From Diaporthe sp. PMI_573 (Eukaryota; Ascomycota; Sordariomycetes; Diaporthales; Diaporthaceae): a DNA stretch of 64,000 bases. Numbering within the stretch: position 1 is the first letter of the stretch; each line of letters opens with the position of its first letter. Shown one piece after another: positions 52,042 through 63,108 of the stretch. The notes beneath the pieces were generated by a model. It did not search any database, was not told the DNA's origin, and worked only from the letters and a program-made list of their open reading frames with translations. Location of the stretch: contig JAJTUP010000007.1 of NCBI GenBank assembly GCA_021399435.1, forward strand, positions 186,001 to 250,000, written 5' to 3'. Both the position numbers and the translations under genes were made by a program.

Positions 52042-54503
52042 GATGCCTTTTGCCTTTCTGCGTTGAATCTTGAGAAATAAAACCGAGTCCACAGAGAAGT
52101 GGAGAATCAAAGGGGGCCAGAAAAGACAAATGTCCTCGGAAGGATCATCAGGCTCTCCTGCTTCTTATCATCTGAGATAGGGAAACACATTCCCCTGTGA
52201 GAAGGATTATCTGACAGCGCCATGTGGTATTCAAGGGCTGACATGGTTCCCCGAATTCTCAGCCGCGGCGCAGAGGTAGCATTTTCACAGCGAATGATGC
52301 AGTGAGATGGGGTCCCGTTGTCACCCAAATGCTTACGCCTGGCGTGCCATTGGAGCACGGATATGTGTGGTACTACCCGAGCTACTCCGCATGCATCGTT
52401 CAGCCAACTGATTCATGTCTCGGCAAGCTGTTGATCTGTCAAACGCTCCAAAATTAGACTTGCGGGCGCATTTCTTGCCTGCAGGTCCCGGGAGTGCCGC
52501 CTCTCAGGCTGCATGCACAAGCTCTATTTTACTTGTTTGCCTTGGTCAGTACCTGGTCGACTTATCGCCAATCGAGTTCAAAATAAACTGCGTGATAAGG
52601 TCGAAAATGCCAAGAATAAAAGCTTACATATAGATAGACTCTGGTGATTTCTCAGCTCACTCGTCTCCACACAGACCAAGTGCCTCCGAATGCTACGGAA
52701 TGAGACCAAATGCGGAATTAGAGGGGCCGCGGAAGGTACTAAAGCAGTCACTCCCGTTGGACAAAGCAGTGCGACTACAACGCGATTCGGGTGGTACAGT
52801 CGCTATATCCAGCTGGGACCATTTTGGACCTTACTGGCCTCTGGAGGGGAAGTTCGGCGAGTCTCACCGCTCTTGCCTTTGGATTCTATCTATTTCGAGG
52901 ACCGTTGCTACACAACGTCACAGTCAAAGTGTCGCTTCATAGCCCTGAGAAGGGAAGCCATCGTGCAGATACGACGTTGGCGAGGACGTTCTAGAATCTA
53001 CAGCGGCGTCGGAACTAACCACCTGCAATCACTCTTGTGAGACCGCCAATATCATTGACAGCTTCAGGCCAAATCAATGAGCTGCAGAAATGGCCACAAA
53101 CACGCGTCAGATTAAACCCATTCACGCCTAGGCACTTCACGAGCTTTGCCCGGATGTCCGCTATGCGGCCACAGCTTCTGTGCCCCTGTAGCTGGCCATT
53201 TGAGCCGTGCTTACTGCCTAGGTACTTGATCACATTTCTCCTGCGGACTTACATCCTAGAGGGGGCAAACCTCCTACCGGGTGGTATCCTAAGCTCTTAG
53301 CTCCTAACCCGTTGTCTCTTGACCCGTTACCTCCCAGCGTACTGCCTCTTCCAGACTCACATTTGATAAGACGACATCCTACAAACTAACCTATAAGATA
53401 ACCTCCCATAAGGTGGCCACCTTCTGTAGGATAATTAGGTGGAAGTTAAGTAATTAAGCTACAGGGCCCCACAACGGCATTTTTAAACGTTTAAGGAATG
53501 CGGCTGTGTTACTGTGCCCTAGCGTCAAACGGTAAGTATTGGGATCGTTCTGTTCACTTGAATTGATCTGATATGATTACTTTGCGTTGAGTTCAAATTG
53601 GAAGATACTAATTGTTTGATTTCCTCTACTGTTACACGGCACCGCGTGACTTGTGTTGACCCATCTCAACGTCTTCAGCAACGATTTGAGCAGCGAGGTT
53701 TAGCATACAATGTAATCCTCTGACACGTCACTCACAATGGAAGGCCTCCCATTTGTTCCGCCAACTGTCTTGATAAGAGTTAGATCACTATCAGTGCTTT
53801 TTTCTAGCAATTGGAAAGCACAGTATTCTCGTGGTCTCTGCGCATATCCCATCATTTCTTCTGTTAGCAAGCAGTTTGTACCAAGCCCATGCGGTCTGAA
53901 CTTTGTTGAAAATACTCCCTAGGTGAACATATGCCACTGGCATGCTTGGTTACCAGCTCTGTAACGGCATATCCAACTTGTGAGTGTTCTGATAGACTGA
54001 GGATACCTCGGGTGGGAATGTAGGCATGCGCAATGTACCCCGGATGCAATCCAAGATAGAGGTCATATATCCCGCAACTTCTCACATGCTTTGTGAGGAT
54101 GAAGATCATAAAGATACTCCTGCGGTTTGAGAAATATTTATCATTTCTAGTGCCGTCGTCATGTCGCCTGCCGAGCACGTCATCCGCCGTCGACGTGGTG
54201 CCTGCACGCTGGCTGGCACGTTGCTATCTGCACCGTCCGACAAGGGTCTCCGCTCCTCTCATAACGCAATAGCCCACTGTGGCAGCGTGATGGAATTTCC
54301 CGCCGAAGATATTCGCTGCGCTGCAGCAAGCACCCAATGCGAGGCCACGCAGACCTAATCCGCCACGCAGGACCCTCATAATCTCCATGCAGGTGGATGT
54401 CGTCAGGATGTCGCTCCGTATGGGGGCGACATTTAAAAGAATTGCCCGTAGGCATAAGATCGGAATACAGACCCACGTCGCTTAAAAGGAATATTTCTCT
54501 TTG
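52042..54503. other. Gene-poor region with degenerate repeats
   Basis: About 2.5 kb with no supported gene. Frames at 52690-53040 overlap in three phases and have no motif. From 53270 to 53460 the sequence is low in complexity, made of variants of cctcctaaccc/cctataagataacctccc, and contains a perfect 14-bp palindrome aaggtggccacctt at 53410-53423. Confidence 0.5.
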
Positions 54504-54511
54504 GTACAAAG
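54504..54511 (+). repeat. Left 8-bp target-site duplication of the hAT element
   Basis: GTACAAAG directly precedes the left terminal inverted repeat. The identical 8 bases directly follow the right end, as expected from hAT insertion. Confidence 0.9.
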
Positions 54512-54532
54512 CAGTGATGTTATTGGATTGGA
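54512..54532 (+). repeat. Left terminal inverted repeat
   Basis: Starts CAGTGATGTTATTGG and pairs with 55662-55682. Confidence 0.9.
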
Positions 54533-54881
54533 GGCAATTTGGATTGGACTGGATTTGTCGGAAAATGGCTGGACTGGATTTGGGTTTCTCGAAGATTTGG
54601 ACTGGATTGGATTGATTGGCAACCAGCTCCTGGAGCTCCAATGGTCTAACCTGATAAGGCAAGAGCTAAGCCTAATTGAGTGGTCATGAGGAGTCTCCCG
54701 TCGCAGCTGCCGTCGCAGACCACGACACGACGCGCGAACTATCGTTCCGCTATTGGGTTAACATCCAACGCGTGCAGATTGCTACGCTATTAAAAGCACG
54801 GAGGCAAACGCGTCGCTCGCGACTTCAGCAGTCCTTCTACTGTGGCAGACGTGTCTGAACAGTCCACTCACCAGCTACACC

Positions 54882-55358
54882 ATGGCCACTATCTCCAGCT
54901 ATTTCGGTGCTGCCAGCGGTCGCCGTCCTGATTCTGACAGAGTTATTCTTGCTCCAACATATATTAGTCCTCGCCCAAACGACCCCGACGGAACCCTGAT
55001 CGAACCCGACGAATTCAAGCTGAATGGGAAGCAATATGTACGCTACTCTGTTGTGGCAAAGTCCCAAAAGCACACCAAGAAAAGGACATCAGTCGTCTGG
55101 CAGTATGGTGAAGACATACAACTCAAGCAGGACCCGACGAAGACGTTCTGGTACTGTTATCTGTGCGAACAGCAGCAGCGCCAACAGGGACTTCCTATTT
55201 CCGGCAAGGGCAATTGTACTACCTTAAACCACCTGGAATCGAAACACCAAATCATCGCTCACGGCTCCGGATGGACGTCATTGAAGCCAGCGAGTGCTTA
55301 CGAGCTTGGTATGGTCGCCCGGAGCAGAAGGCATTTGATGACTCTGCCATCGGTTTGA
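54882..55358 (+). CDS. Truncated hAT transposase: BED zinc finger only
   Basis: A frame of 158 aa inside the hAT element. After a disordered start (MATISSYFGAASGRRPDSDR) it carries SVVWQYGEDI and a BED-type zinc finger: Cys92 and Cys95 in WYCYLCEQQ, His117 and His122 in LNHLESKH. This is the DNA-binding end of a hAT transposase. The RNase-H-like catalytic core and C-terminal dimerisation region are missing. After about residue 123 the sequence loses similarity. A second open frame (to 55489) with an acidic, Gly/Glu-rich stretch may be the far end left by an internal deletion. If expressed, the product could bind element ends and act as a repressor; this is inference. Confidence 0.7.
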   Translation: MATISSYFGAASGRRPDSDRVILAPTYISPRPNDPDGTLIEPDEFKLNGKQYVRYSVVAKSQKHTKKRTSVVWQYGEDIQLKQDPTKTFWYCYLCEQQQRQQGLPISGKGNCTTLNHLESKHQIIAHGSGWTSLKPASAYELGMVARSRRHLMTLPSV

Positions 55359-55661
55359 TGGAGGGTGAGGCAGGGAGTACAGTTGGGGCGGATGGGCTGG
55401 GTGAGGGAGAGGAAGGCGGCGAAGATGATGGAAGCGAGAAGAACATACTGGAGACGCAAGTTGCTAGAGAACATGAGCTCCGTAGTTAGGTGGTGTCATA
55501 ACCCAAGGACAAGAACAGTTCTACTCCAAGTCTGCTTATTCAGCGGCTCATTGATTGTCCCAAAAGGGTAAAAATATGAACTGGATCGGTTCTGGATATC
55601 CTGGAGGCTGCCTGTCCCCACGTCTGGACTGGATTGGATCGAGGCTCGGATCCAGCTCCAA

Positions 55662-55682
55662 TCCAATCCAATAACATCACTG
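55662..55682 (-). repeat. Right terminal inverted repeat
   Basis: Ends CCAATAACATCACTG on the plus strand and is the reverse complement of the left end. Confidence 0.9.
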
Positions 55683-55690
55683 GTACAAAG
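55683..55690 (+). repeat. Right 8-bp target-site duplication
   Basis: GTACAAAG, identical to 54504-54511. Confidence 0.9.
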
Positions 55691-55913
55691 GTGTCTTGGC
55701 TGCTCACTTGGCACGTCCTGTTCTCCCCAACGACCATCTTCTCGTGGCTGCGGTGGACCGTCCACGCGTAACGTCACGTCACGCCCAGGCGGGAAAACAG
55801 AATTCGAAGCCATCGAGCGAGCGACCAAGCTTTTTACACAAGCCTTGCCGAGCCCCGATCCGAGCCGTCCGCCGCCATTCCGGATATCCCCCCAGTATAA
55901 TCAGCTAACAGAG

Positions 55914-58158
55914 ATGGTTTCTGTCGCTGGCCTACAGCTCATCCCCCAGGGCACCGCCTACGGGCTGCTCATCGGGCTGGGCGTGTTGTTCTGCGTCGTG
56001 ATTCTGGTCGCAGTCCGCATCCAGAAGACGTACCTGGCTGAGGACTCGGGAACCTCTGAGATGTTCCTGGTGGCGAATCGGAGCGTGGGTACAGGGTTGA
56101 CGGCGTCGGCAGTATTTTCGAGCTGGATGTGGATCAATGAGACGGTTATGTGTGCAGCTATGTGCTACCGATATGGGCTCGCTGTTCCGCTGGTGAGATA
56201 CTTGTACCCGCCTGGAAAAGTCACTATACTTGAGGCTAACCTGTGCAGTGGTGGGGATCTGGCCTCTGCTTCCAGATTGCACTGATGGCTGCTCTGGGCG
56301 TTATGGCCAAGATTCGAGTACCATATGCCCACACGTCGCTTGAGATCATTAAGCAGCGGTACGGAAAAATTGGGCACAGTGTCTTCATCGTGATGAACTT
56401 GATCAACAACGTCTTTGGATGCGCCAGTATGATCTTGACTGGTTCGCAGCTTGTATATGGTGTGTCAGGCATGCATTTTGTGGCGGCCTGCATCATCATA
56501 CCTTTCGGAGGTGAGCAGGCATTTGATCAGGTATTCGCACCACCTTGGTCGCTGACGAATTTTCAGTCGTTCTCTACACCGCCGTGGGAGGTCTAAAGGC
56601 CACATTTTTGACCGACTTCCTGCACACTCTGGTCGCACTTATCCTTATTATTTACTTCACTTTATCAATCCTGCATCACGACGCCATCGGTGGCTTGTAC
56701 GGTCTGTACGACAAAGTCATGGCCACTGCGTCCGAGAACTTTATCCCAGGCAACTACAAAGGATCGCTCCTCACCATGAAATCTCACGATGCCATCATCT
56801 GGGGGCTGGATCTCAAGTTCGGGAACCTGGCTCTCGTGGTTATGGACACAGCATTTTGGCAGAAGTCCTTTGCGACGGAGGTTAACGCCACAGTTCCAGG
56901 ATACAATCTGGCTGCTCTAGCAATCTTTGGCATTCCCTGGGGCCTTGGAACTGTGATCGGCCTGGCAGCTCGGGCCATCCACAACACGCCCGTCTTTCCA
57001 ACCTTCCCAGGCGAGTTTACTGCCGCGGAGGTGAGCGCTGGCTTCGTGATGCCGTATACCATCAAAGCCTTGATTGGAGACCAAGGCGTCATCGCCTTCT
57101 TGGTTCTTGTCTTCATGGCCCTGACGAGCACGGTATCCTCATCCATGATCGCCGTCAGCAGCATCCTCTCCTTCGACGTCTACAAGACATATCTCAACCC
57201 CCGAGCCACCGACAAAAACCTCGTCAAGGTCAGCCACCTCACCGTGATAATGCACGGGGTTTTCATGTCGGGCATAGCAATCGCTCTAAATTATGGCGGG
57301 GCAAACATGACCTGGCTCGGCTACCTAAGACCGGTGGTAAGCTGCCCGGGCATTATCCCTCTGGCTCTGACCCTCGGCTGGTCACGGCAGACCAGGCTTG
57401 CCGCAGTCATCTCTCCCGTGCTGGGCTTCTTCACGGGTCTCGCTATCTGGCTCGGCACAGCGTACCACCTATACGGAACAGTGACCATTGAGACGACGCA
57501 GAATCCCCTTCCGGCGCTGTATGGAGCCATCGGGTCGTTCTTCTCTCCCGCATTGTACTCGGTTCTGATATCGCTGTACAAGCCATCCAAGTTTGACTGG
57601 CGGGAGTTTCTGCGGATCGAGCTTGCCGATGAGGCGATGTTGCACAGAGAAGACGGAAAATTGGCCGCAACAACTTCGGGGAGTGATGGTGAAAAGAATG
57701 TCGGAGATAGTGCACTGAAGACTACTGGCGCCGATCAGACATCCGTCCTGACAAAGTCTTCGCCAGCCCGGCAAGCCGCTGTTGAATCAGAACTAAAGGT
57801 TGACATGAGGTCCCCAGAGGTCTCCAAGTCGTCCTCGCTGATCAGCCTCGATGACGTCCAGCACCCCTTCGACGAGTTCACCCTCCAAAAGCTGCGACGC
57901 TGGGAGCGCATCGCGTGGGTCTTCTTCGTCGTCATAGTGCTGGTGACATTTATCCTATGGCCCATGCCACTCTACCGAGACTACATTTTCACGAAGCCTT
58001 TCTTCAGCGGTTGGACAACGGTTGCCATCGTTTGGCAGTTCTTTGCGTTCGGGGCGGTGGTAGTATTCCCGGTATGGGATGGGCGGCATGCTATCGCGAA
58101 GGGGGCGAGGGGAGTTTGGAGGTCAATTGGGTCAAGTTCTGCCAAAGCTGGACCTTGA
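55914..58158 (+). CDS. Urea active transporter, DUR3-type (sodium:solute symporter family)
   Basis: Three exons, 55914-56192, 56249-56510 and 56567-58158, give about 710 aa with roughly 15 hydrophobic helices. Typical fungal DUR3 features are SSWMWINETVMCAAMCYRYG in the second helix region, PYAHTSLEIIKQRYGKIGH, VLYTAVGGLKATFLTDFLHT and FMALTSTVSSSMIAVSSI. A long Ser/Asp/Lys-rich cytoplasmic loop (about residues 560-640) comes before the last two helices, with SSSLISLDDVQHPFDEFT. The family imports urea and polyamines with protons at the plasma membrane, usually under nitrogen control. Several DUR3 paralogues exist in most filamentous fungi, so exact substrate is open. A hAT element lies 223 bp ahead of the start codon and therefore in its promoter. 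Confidence 0.92.
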
Positions 58159-59245
58159 CAACAAGAAGTGACGGCGCAGGTCAGAAATACCTAGGTACTG
58201 TAGCACCCCTGGGCTGTCCCCAATGTGGGCCGTTAGATGATAGGAACAGAAAGGTCTGTTGAATTTGCCTGATCCTACAGAGAAATTTCATGGACTAATA
58301 CAGGAACAATAGGGGAGAGACTCCCCGACTGTGTGCATCTACATATCTATATATTTTCAGACGAAAAGGGCAGAAAAGGGGAATAAATTATAGTAGAATT
58401 ATTTGACACAGATTTTGAACTGAAGTCAGCACCTCATAAAAGTATACGTCATTTCAAAACAGATGGCTAATTATAATAACAACAATACTCCAGTTGGCAA
58501 AAGAGTTGCGGTGATTGTGGAGAACACACGACCTTCAAATACACTCCTGAAGTTGTTGCTTCAGTCTGACGCTCTTCCAACCTATTTGCGGGTTAATTTA
58601 AGTCAACTATAATGGGAGGATTGGTGGTAAAATACTGAGGCGTCCCTCCTTGGACACATTGATTTTGTGGATAGAATAATTACCTATATACTTATATAGT
58701 GCTATACAACTCGTTGAACAGTGAGTCTTACTAAGACATATACAAAACCACCTCAAGACAGAACAGACCAAAGTTAATTCAGAATAGCATCAAAACTATA
58801 TTAGCATCACCTCTCGGCTTTGAGATGCTTTTTTGTCCCGCTATAGACATCTGGGGGCTGCTCCTGTGCGGAGGGCGGCCGAGCAGCCACGCACCCGCGC
58901 TGTGGGGTGAAGGAGCGTCCGCAAAGCTTGACCAGCCCGCTGCAGACGGGTTCCCAGCTTCAATTTGACTGGTTGCTGTAACAGTGAAGGCTGCCTTTGT
59001 GCTGAGATTTCTGAGACGTCAAGGTGGGCGAGTGAGAGACCGAAACGCCCGGCCCATCAGCGGATTCAACAATTCATGCATCAATACAACCTAATGGAAT
59101 GCGGATTAGATCTGGCTGCGGAGCTCGAGCGGTTTGGTAAATACAATATGCTCTTGTTGTGTCGCCATTGACCGGGAGAAGTACGGACGGACAAGGCGCT
59201 CTTCGGAAATGACGCTTTTAAGGGATACATCCCGCGAGTAACCAG
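58159..59245. other. AT-rich intergenic region
   Basis: 3' flank of the transporter followed by AT-rich sequence (58300-58850). No gene with support. Confidence 0.45.
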
Positions 59246-59548
59246 ATGGACGATTACAGCGTGTGCACCTGGATTGAATCTAGTCTTTTGAAGTTAGGGT
59301 GTCGTCCCTTCCAAGATGATCAATTGGACTTTCACAAACATATGCTGGGCAATGGAGACCAGAGGCAACATGTAATTATCGCTGGCAACTATGTGTGTCT
59401 GACTTGCGGCCTGCAAGACAGTATGCCCATCATGGATTTATACAACGAGAGTGATCCCTCGGCCAACAATTTGTCACCATTTGCCAACTCCTTGCCAGGA
59501 TTCTGGCTTCCGGACATCCTCGACCAAAATTCTGATGGCATGCCATAA
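59246..59548 (+). CDS. Candidate small protein
   Basis: An open frame of 100 codons with coding-like composition: MDDYSVCTWIESSLLKLGCR, YVCLTCGLQD, and LPGFWLPDILDQNSDGMP. No domain was recognised; the CLTCG pair could bind metal. A preceding acceptor-like ccag just before the ATG leaves open an upstream exon (possibly around 58965-59140), but no phase-consistent donor was found. Could be a relic. Confidence 0.28.
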   Translation: MDDYSVCTWIESSLLKLGCRPFQDDQLDFHKHMLGNGDQRQHVIIAGNYVCLTCGLQDSMPIMDLYNESDPSANNLSPFANSLPGFWLPDILDQNSDGMP

Positions 59549-59813
59549 TAATCTCAAAACCGGCTTGCCTGACTCCTCTCCTCCGTAGTTGGGTCGTGCC
59601 TGATGAAGGCACGGATTTGTTGTGTGCGTAATCCACGTAATATGCCTCTCAAACTCCGAGATTGCCTTCCAATCACCAGTCCACCATTTTCTTGATGCCG
59701 AATTTGGACAGTAGTCTCATTCCAGAGGAACAACATCCACGCATTCTGAACCCTTCCAACTGACCAACAGACAGATATTGGATGATTTTGCCACTGAGCT
59801 CGATTCCATTCCA

Positions 59814-60914
59814 TCAAATCTGGACGCTGTGCTTGTCCCGAGTTGCTTGGATCACTCCATAGAGCCGGGGGCACACGGGCAGCACAGCTTTGATGAGAAG
59901 ATGCTGCAGCTCTTGACGGCCGAATCTCATCGACTGAAACTGACTCGTAACTCTCTTTCCGGGGGGCAATCCTCCAACGAACGCCTGCAAGCCCTTGAAG
60001 CCTGCCATGAAGTTCTGCAGTGGGTGAGAAGAGGAGCCTTCCCAACGGCGCTCATAGAATGAGCCCCGCATCATCGGTGCGAGGTCACTGAAGCTCAGAG
60101 GATCGTGTCGGATGTCGAGAAATGCCGGGTGATGCTCCATCAAGGCGGTGGGGTATTTGCAAGCCCTGTCGTACACGAAACCCGTGGTTCTCAAATTGGT
60201 GCAGTCGGTCAGGAACATCATGAATCCCTCCAGGGCCTGGGAGTCGGAGAGTCCAACGGCCCCAAGCCGGCCATCCACAACGTTGAAAGAGCGCCACAGT
60301 CGGCCGTTGTTGAACAGCATCACTCGAGGGATCTTGTGCCAATCATTCTCAAAGACGACGCCGCCTTGAGTGTATCGCGTGAATCGCTGGAGGAAGCCTC
60401 CTCCCAGGTAGCATTGGAGATCAGAAAGGCTGAGGCTGTCGTGCTCAGCATTGAACCGCAGCTTTCCACCCGTGCAGTTGATCGTAGTGGGGAATGCCGA
60501 GTTCACCTCGGACGCGGCCTCTGAGTTGGCACGCTGGATGGCTCGCATGGTGTCCAAACGCATTTGCATCTCAACATCCTGCTGGTCGCGTGGAACCGGC
60601 TCAAGGCGGTAAACGACGCGGAAGACCATGGGCGCAGGCGCGGCTGGCTGTTGAGGCATTGGCTCCTCGCGGCCGAGCAAGAGAACGGTGTAGATTCCGT
60701 ACGGCTGCATGGCGGCTCTCCAGATCATCGATCGGATCTCAGAGGGCAGCTGCTTGAACTTGGGAAATCCCTCTTTGGCAATCTGGGCCGGGGTCTTGAC
60801 TTGGTTGCGGGAAGCCCTCATCCTTGCGTAGTCGTCCATCCTGCTAGGGCTCAGCTCGGCGATCTCGACGGCCCGGTTCAGCCTGGCCATGGCGTCGGCG
60901 TCGTGGCGAGACAT
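59814..60914 (-). CDS. 2EXR-domain protein
   Basis: A single exon; the start at 60914 (MSRHDADAMARLNRAVEIAE) is preferred, with an in-frame Met 20 codons upstream. The product is about 366 aa. The 2EXR domain is recognised from FPKFKQLPSEIRSMIWRAAM at about 50-69. The FxxLPxEIRxxIW pattern is an F-box-like helix pair found in many ascomycete proteins. The rest has YLGGGFLQRFTRYTQGG and PRVMLFNNGRLWRSFNVVDG, without other domains. Function is unknown; the family is expanded in plant-associated fungi. Confidence 0.85.
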   Translation of the reverse strand: MSRHDADAMARLNRAVEIAELSPSRMDDYARMRASRNQVKTPAQIAKEGFPKFKQLPSEIRSMIWRAAMQPYGIYTVLLLGREEPMPQQPAAPAPMVFRVVYRLEPVPRDQQDVEMQMRLDTMRAIQRANSEAASEVNSAFPTTINCTGGKLRFNAEHDSLSLSDLQCYLGGGFLQRFTRYTQGGVVFENDWHKIPRVMLFNNGRLWRSFNVVDGRLGAVGLSDSQALEGFMMFLTDCTNLRTTGFVYDRACKYPTALMEHHPAFLDIRHDPLSFSDLAPMMRGSFYERRWEGSSSHPLQNFMAGFKGLQAFVGGLPPGKRVTSQFQSMRFGRQELQHLLIKAVLPVCPRLYGVIQATRDKHSVQI

Positions 60915-61608
60915 CTTGTCGTTGCTGTGATGGTTCAAATCAGCTATGACCAAAGTGATTCCCGTCCAATGCAAACAAAATCAACGTACCTGCAGACTCG
61001 AGAGAACATCTTAGCTGATTGGTATCAGAAGTATTGGATGACTGTTTGCCAAGAGACAGTGGCCAAGAGGGTGACTGTCCGGGTGTGTAGTGATGATAGA
61101 GCTTATGACTCTGGGATACTGTTTGTGTAGAAGAACAACCGCGGGCCTCAGAGGTGGCTCGCGATGAATCAACCTCTGGAAGTTGTTGAGTTGTGGATGG
61201 TTGAAGTAGAAAGGTAGTAGAGATTGAGACCTTTTAAATAGCCGGAGACGCCTCGCAGTTCAAGTGAATAGTAGTAGAGTGAAGAGTAGCAGAGTGAATA
61301 CAAACCGTTGAAAGTGATTACTACCCGATGAATCATACCGGCGCCATCAGTGTTTGACGAGGGGATGTATCAGGTACCCAAGTACCGAGATATTTCACTG
61401 GACGTGCCCTGAGTCCAATTAAAAGGGAGTTACACCAAAAGAGTTCATTTGAGTGGTAGTTATCCCATATGAGGCATAGACTGTTGTCCTGTAGAAGTCT
61501 ATTTTATAGGAGGATGCCCAGTGAGTACTCCTCAGATGGTCTAATACTACGTAGATGCCATGACTGGTCGCTTGGCAGGCGCCGGAGCAAAGCTTGTGTC
61601 TTTTCTAT
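60915..61608. other. Intergenic region
   Basis: 5' flank of the 2EXR gene. Near-repeats of agtagtagagtgaagagtagcagagtgaa occur at 61268-61300. No gene is seen. Confidence 0.45.
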
Positions 61609-63108
61609 CTACAGGATCTCACTGCACAGAAGGTGACCCAAGGCCTCAGCGCATGTCGGCCCTGTCGAGTTTTCGTCGTCGTCGTCGTCGCTCCCGTCAC
61701 CGGTCCAGTCGTACGTGATCTCCGTACGGTGGGGCCCATTCATATCGGCTTCGGCAGAGATGGAGTCCCAGTCCTGGCGGTACAGGTAGATGGACATGCA
61801 CTTGAAGCAGCGGGCGCGCCGCTTGAACCCCTTGCTGACGCTGAATGCCCCCGCCGTCTCGTTGGAGTGATTGAAGACACCGATCCTCGCTTCCGTCTCG
61901 GATCCAGGTCCAGCGGTCGACGCAGAGGCTTCGGGCCAGTGGTGCATTGTCTGCCAGTACGGCACGATGTTGGCACGTCTGACCTTTTCCGTATCATTCC
62001 GAATTTGCTCATCGTCGGTTCCATCGCCGGATTCCTGTGGCTGAGCACTGAAAAAGGCACGCTCGGTGCTACACACCTGTAGGTAGTTCTGGAGAGACGC
62101 CGAGCGCATACGTTCATTGTGCATCCGCTCTGCCCACCGCTTCAACCTCGTGTCTGCAAAGATCTCTCCTGAGCTGGCCACCACATGTACAATTACATGG
62201 TCGCCGTGGTTCTTCTCATCGTGTGTCCTCTCCGCGTAGGCCTTCGCCTCATGGGCCTCGTGGGCCCCGTGGGTCTGGTGGTCTTCGTGGTCTTCGTGGT
62301 CCTCGTGGTCCTGGGCTTTCTCGTCGCCATTCTTCTCATCCTTATTCTTGCCCTGGTTGCACTTGTGGGGTCCGACGCAGATAAAGAGAATACTTGGCAA
62401 GCCAATCTCTCGTAGAAGTTCCTTGCGAGGTTTAGCCTCCTCGCTCACCTCCTCGTCACCCACTTCCTTATAGTGCACGTCCTTGGCTCGGGGCTTCTTA
62501 GGACGCCCTTTCTTGTCACGAAGATCCTTTTCCTCCTGGACGACTTCTCGTATGGCTATGGCCATGTTGAGCTGGACTAGTCGGAGTTGCCAGCGGACTA
62601 GACACATTATTATTAGCGCAGGCAGATGGCAATTTTGCATACGTGGAGATATTTATCCGCGTTTCAGGGGTTTGTTTTCTTTCATCTTACAGACAGTGTC
62701 CAATTTCACTCGAGACTTCTCAGCGATCAGAGACACAAGATAGTCCAGAACAGTTCCACCTGAGAGGCCTTGGACAGCCGCTGGTTGTTGGCATTTGTGG
62801 CCGAGACTTCGTATACGCTGACTGAACTTCTGCATTTCCGGTATGTCTTGATTCTGAAGGTCGAACAAGGTAGCGAAGTTGGAGACTATCCGAATAATCT
62901 CTCTGCTGAATCTGCTCTCAAGCTTGCGATCGAGAGCTTGAACATCGTCCAACAGTGCATCGTAGACCGTACAGAAAATAAGACGCCGCTGGAGCCATTC
63001 ACCCTGTGCAACATTGATCATCACAGGAAGGACGAGGTTCTCAAGAGTCTGAAGCCCGACTGTCGGGTGTACCACCCTGATTGTTGGGCGTGGTGAGCCG
63101 GGGGCCAT
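61609..63108 (-). CDS. Uncharacterised protein with His/Asp/Glu-rich repeat region
   Basis: Two exons, 63108-62691 and 62597-61609, joined across a 93-nt intron (donor GTAAGA, branch gctaata, acceptor tctag), give about 468 aa. The first exon, MAPGSPRPTIRVVHPTVGLQ onward, is helical (LLDDVQALDRKLESRFSREI). After the junction come RWQLRLVQLNMAIAIREVVQ, a Lys/Arg-rich stretch, then a region of DHE repeats (DHEDHEDHEDHQTHGAHEAH) that comes from a 9-bp tandem repeat at 62276-62316. The C-terminus is acidic (GDGSDDDDDENSTG). I recognise no family. The His/Asp-rich part could bind metal or be disordered. The second exon is open over a longer frame that begins at 62640, so a shorter protein is possible. 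Confidence 0.6.
62276..62316. repeat. 9-bp tandem repeat in the unknown gene
   Basis: Variants of gtggtcttc / gtggtcctc are repeated in tandem. On the minus strand they encode Asp-His-Glu units. Confidence 0.7.

Larger units (their letters stand above)
54512..55682 (+). mobile_element. Non-autonomous hAT transposon, 1,171 bp
   Basis: The left end reads CAGTGATGTTATTGGATTGG and the right end reads its reverse complement; the inverted repeats match without mismatch over about 21 bp, and both ends start with the hAT-type CAGTG. The element is flanked by an exact 8-bp duplication GTACAAAG, the length hAT transposases make. Subterminal copies of GGATTGGA and GGACTGGA cluster within about 100 bp of both ends, on opposite strands. 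Inside is a short frame with a BED zinc finger but no DDE catalytic domain or hATC dimerisation domain, so it needs a transposase from elsewhere. Its right end lies 223 bp ahead of the DUR3-type start codon. Confidence 0.93.

Noticed and set aside
52690..53040. Three overlapping plus-strand frames
   Set aside because: All phases are open by chance; none continues across a plausible intron or shows a motif.
61594..62082. 162-codon plus-strand frame
   Set aside because: Antisense to the unknown His/Asp-rich gene; no domain.
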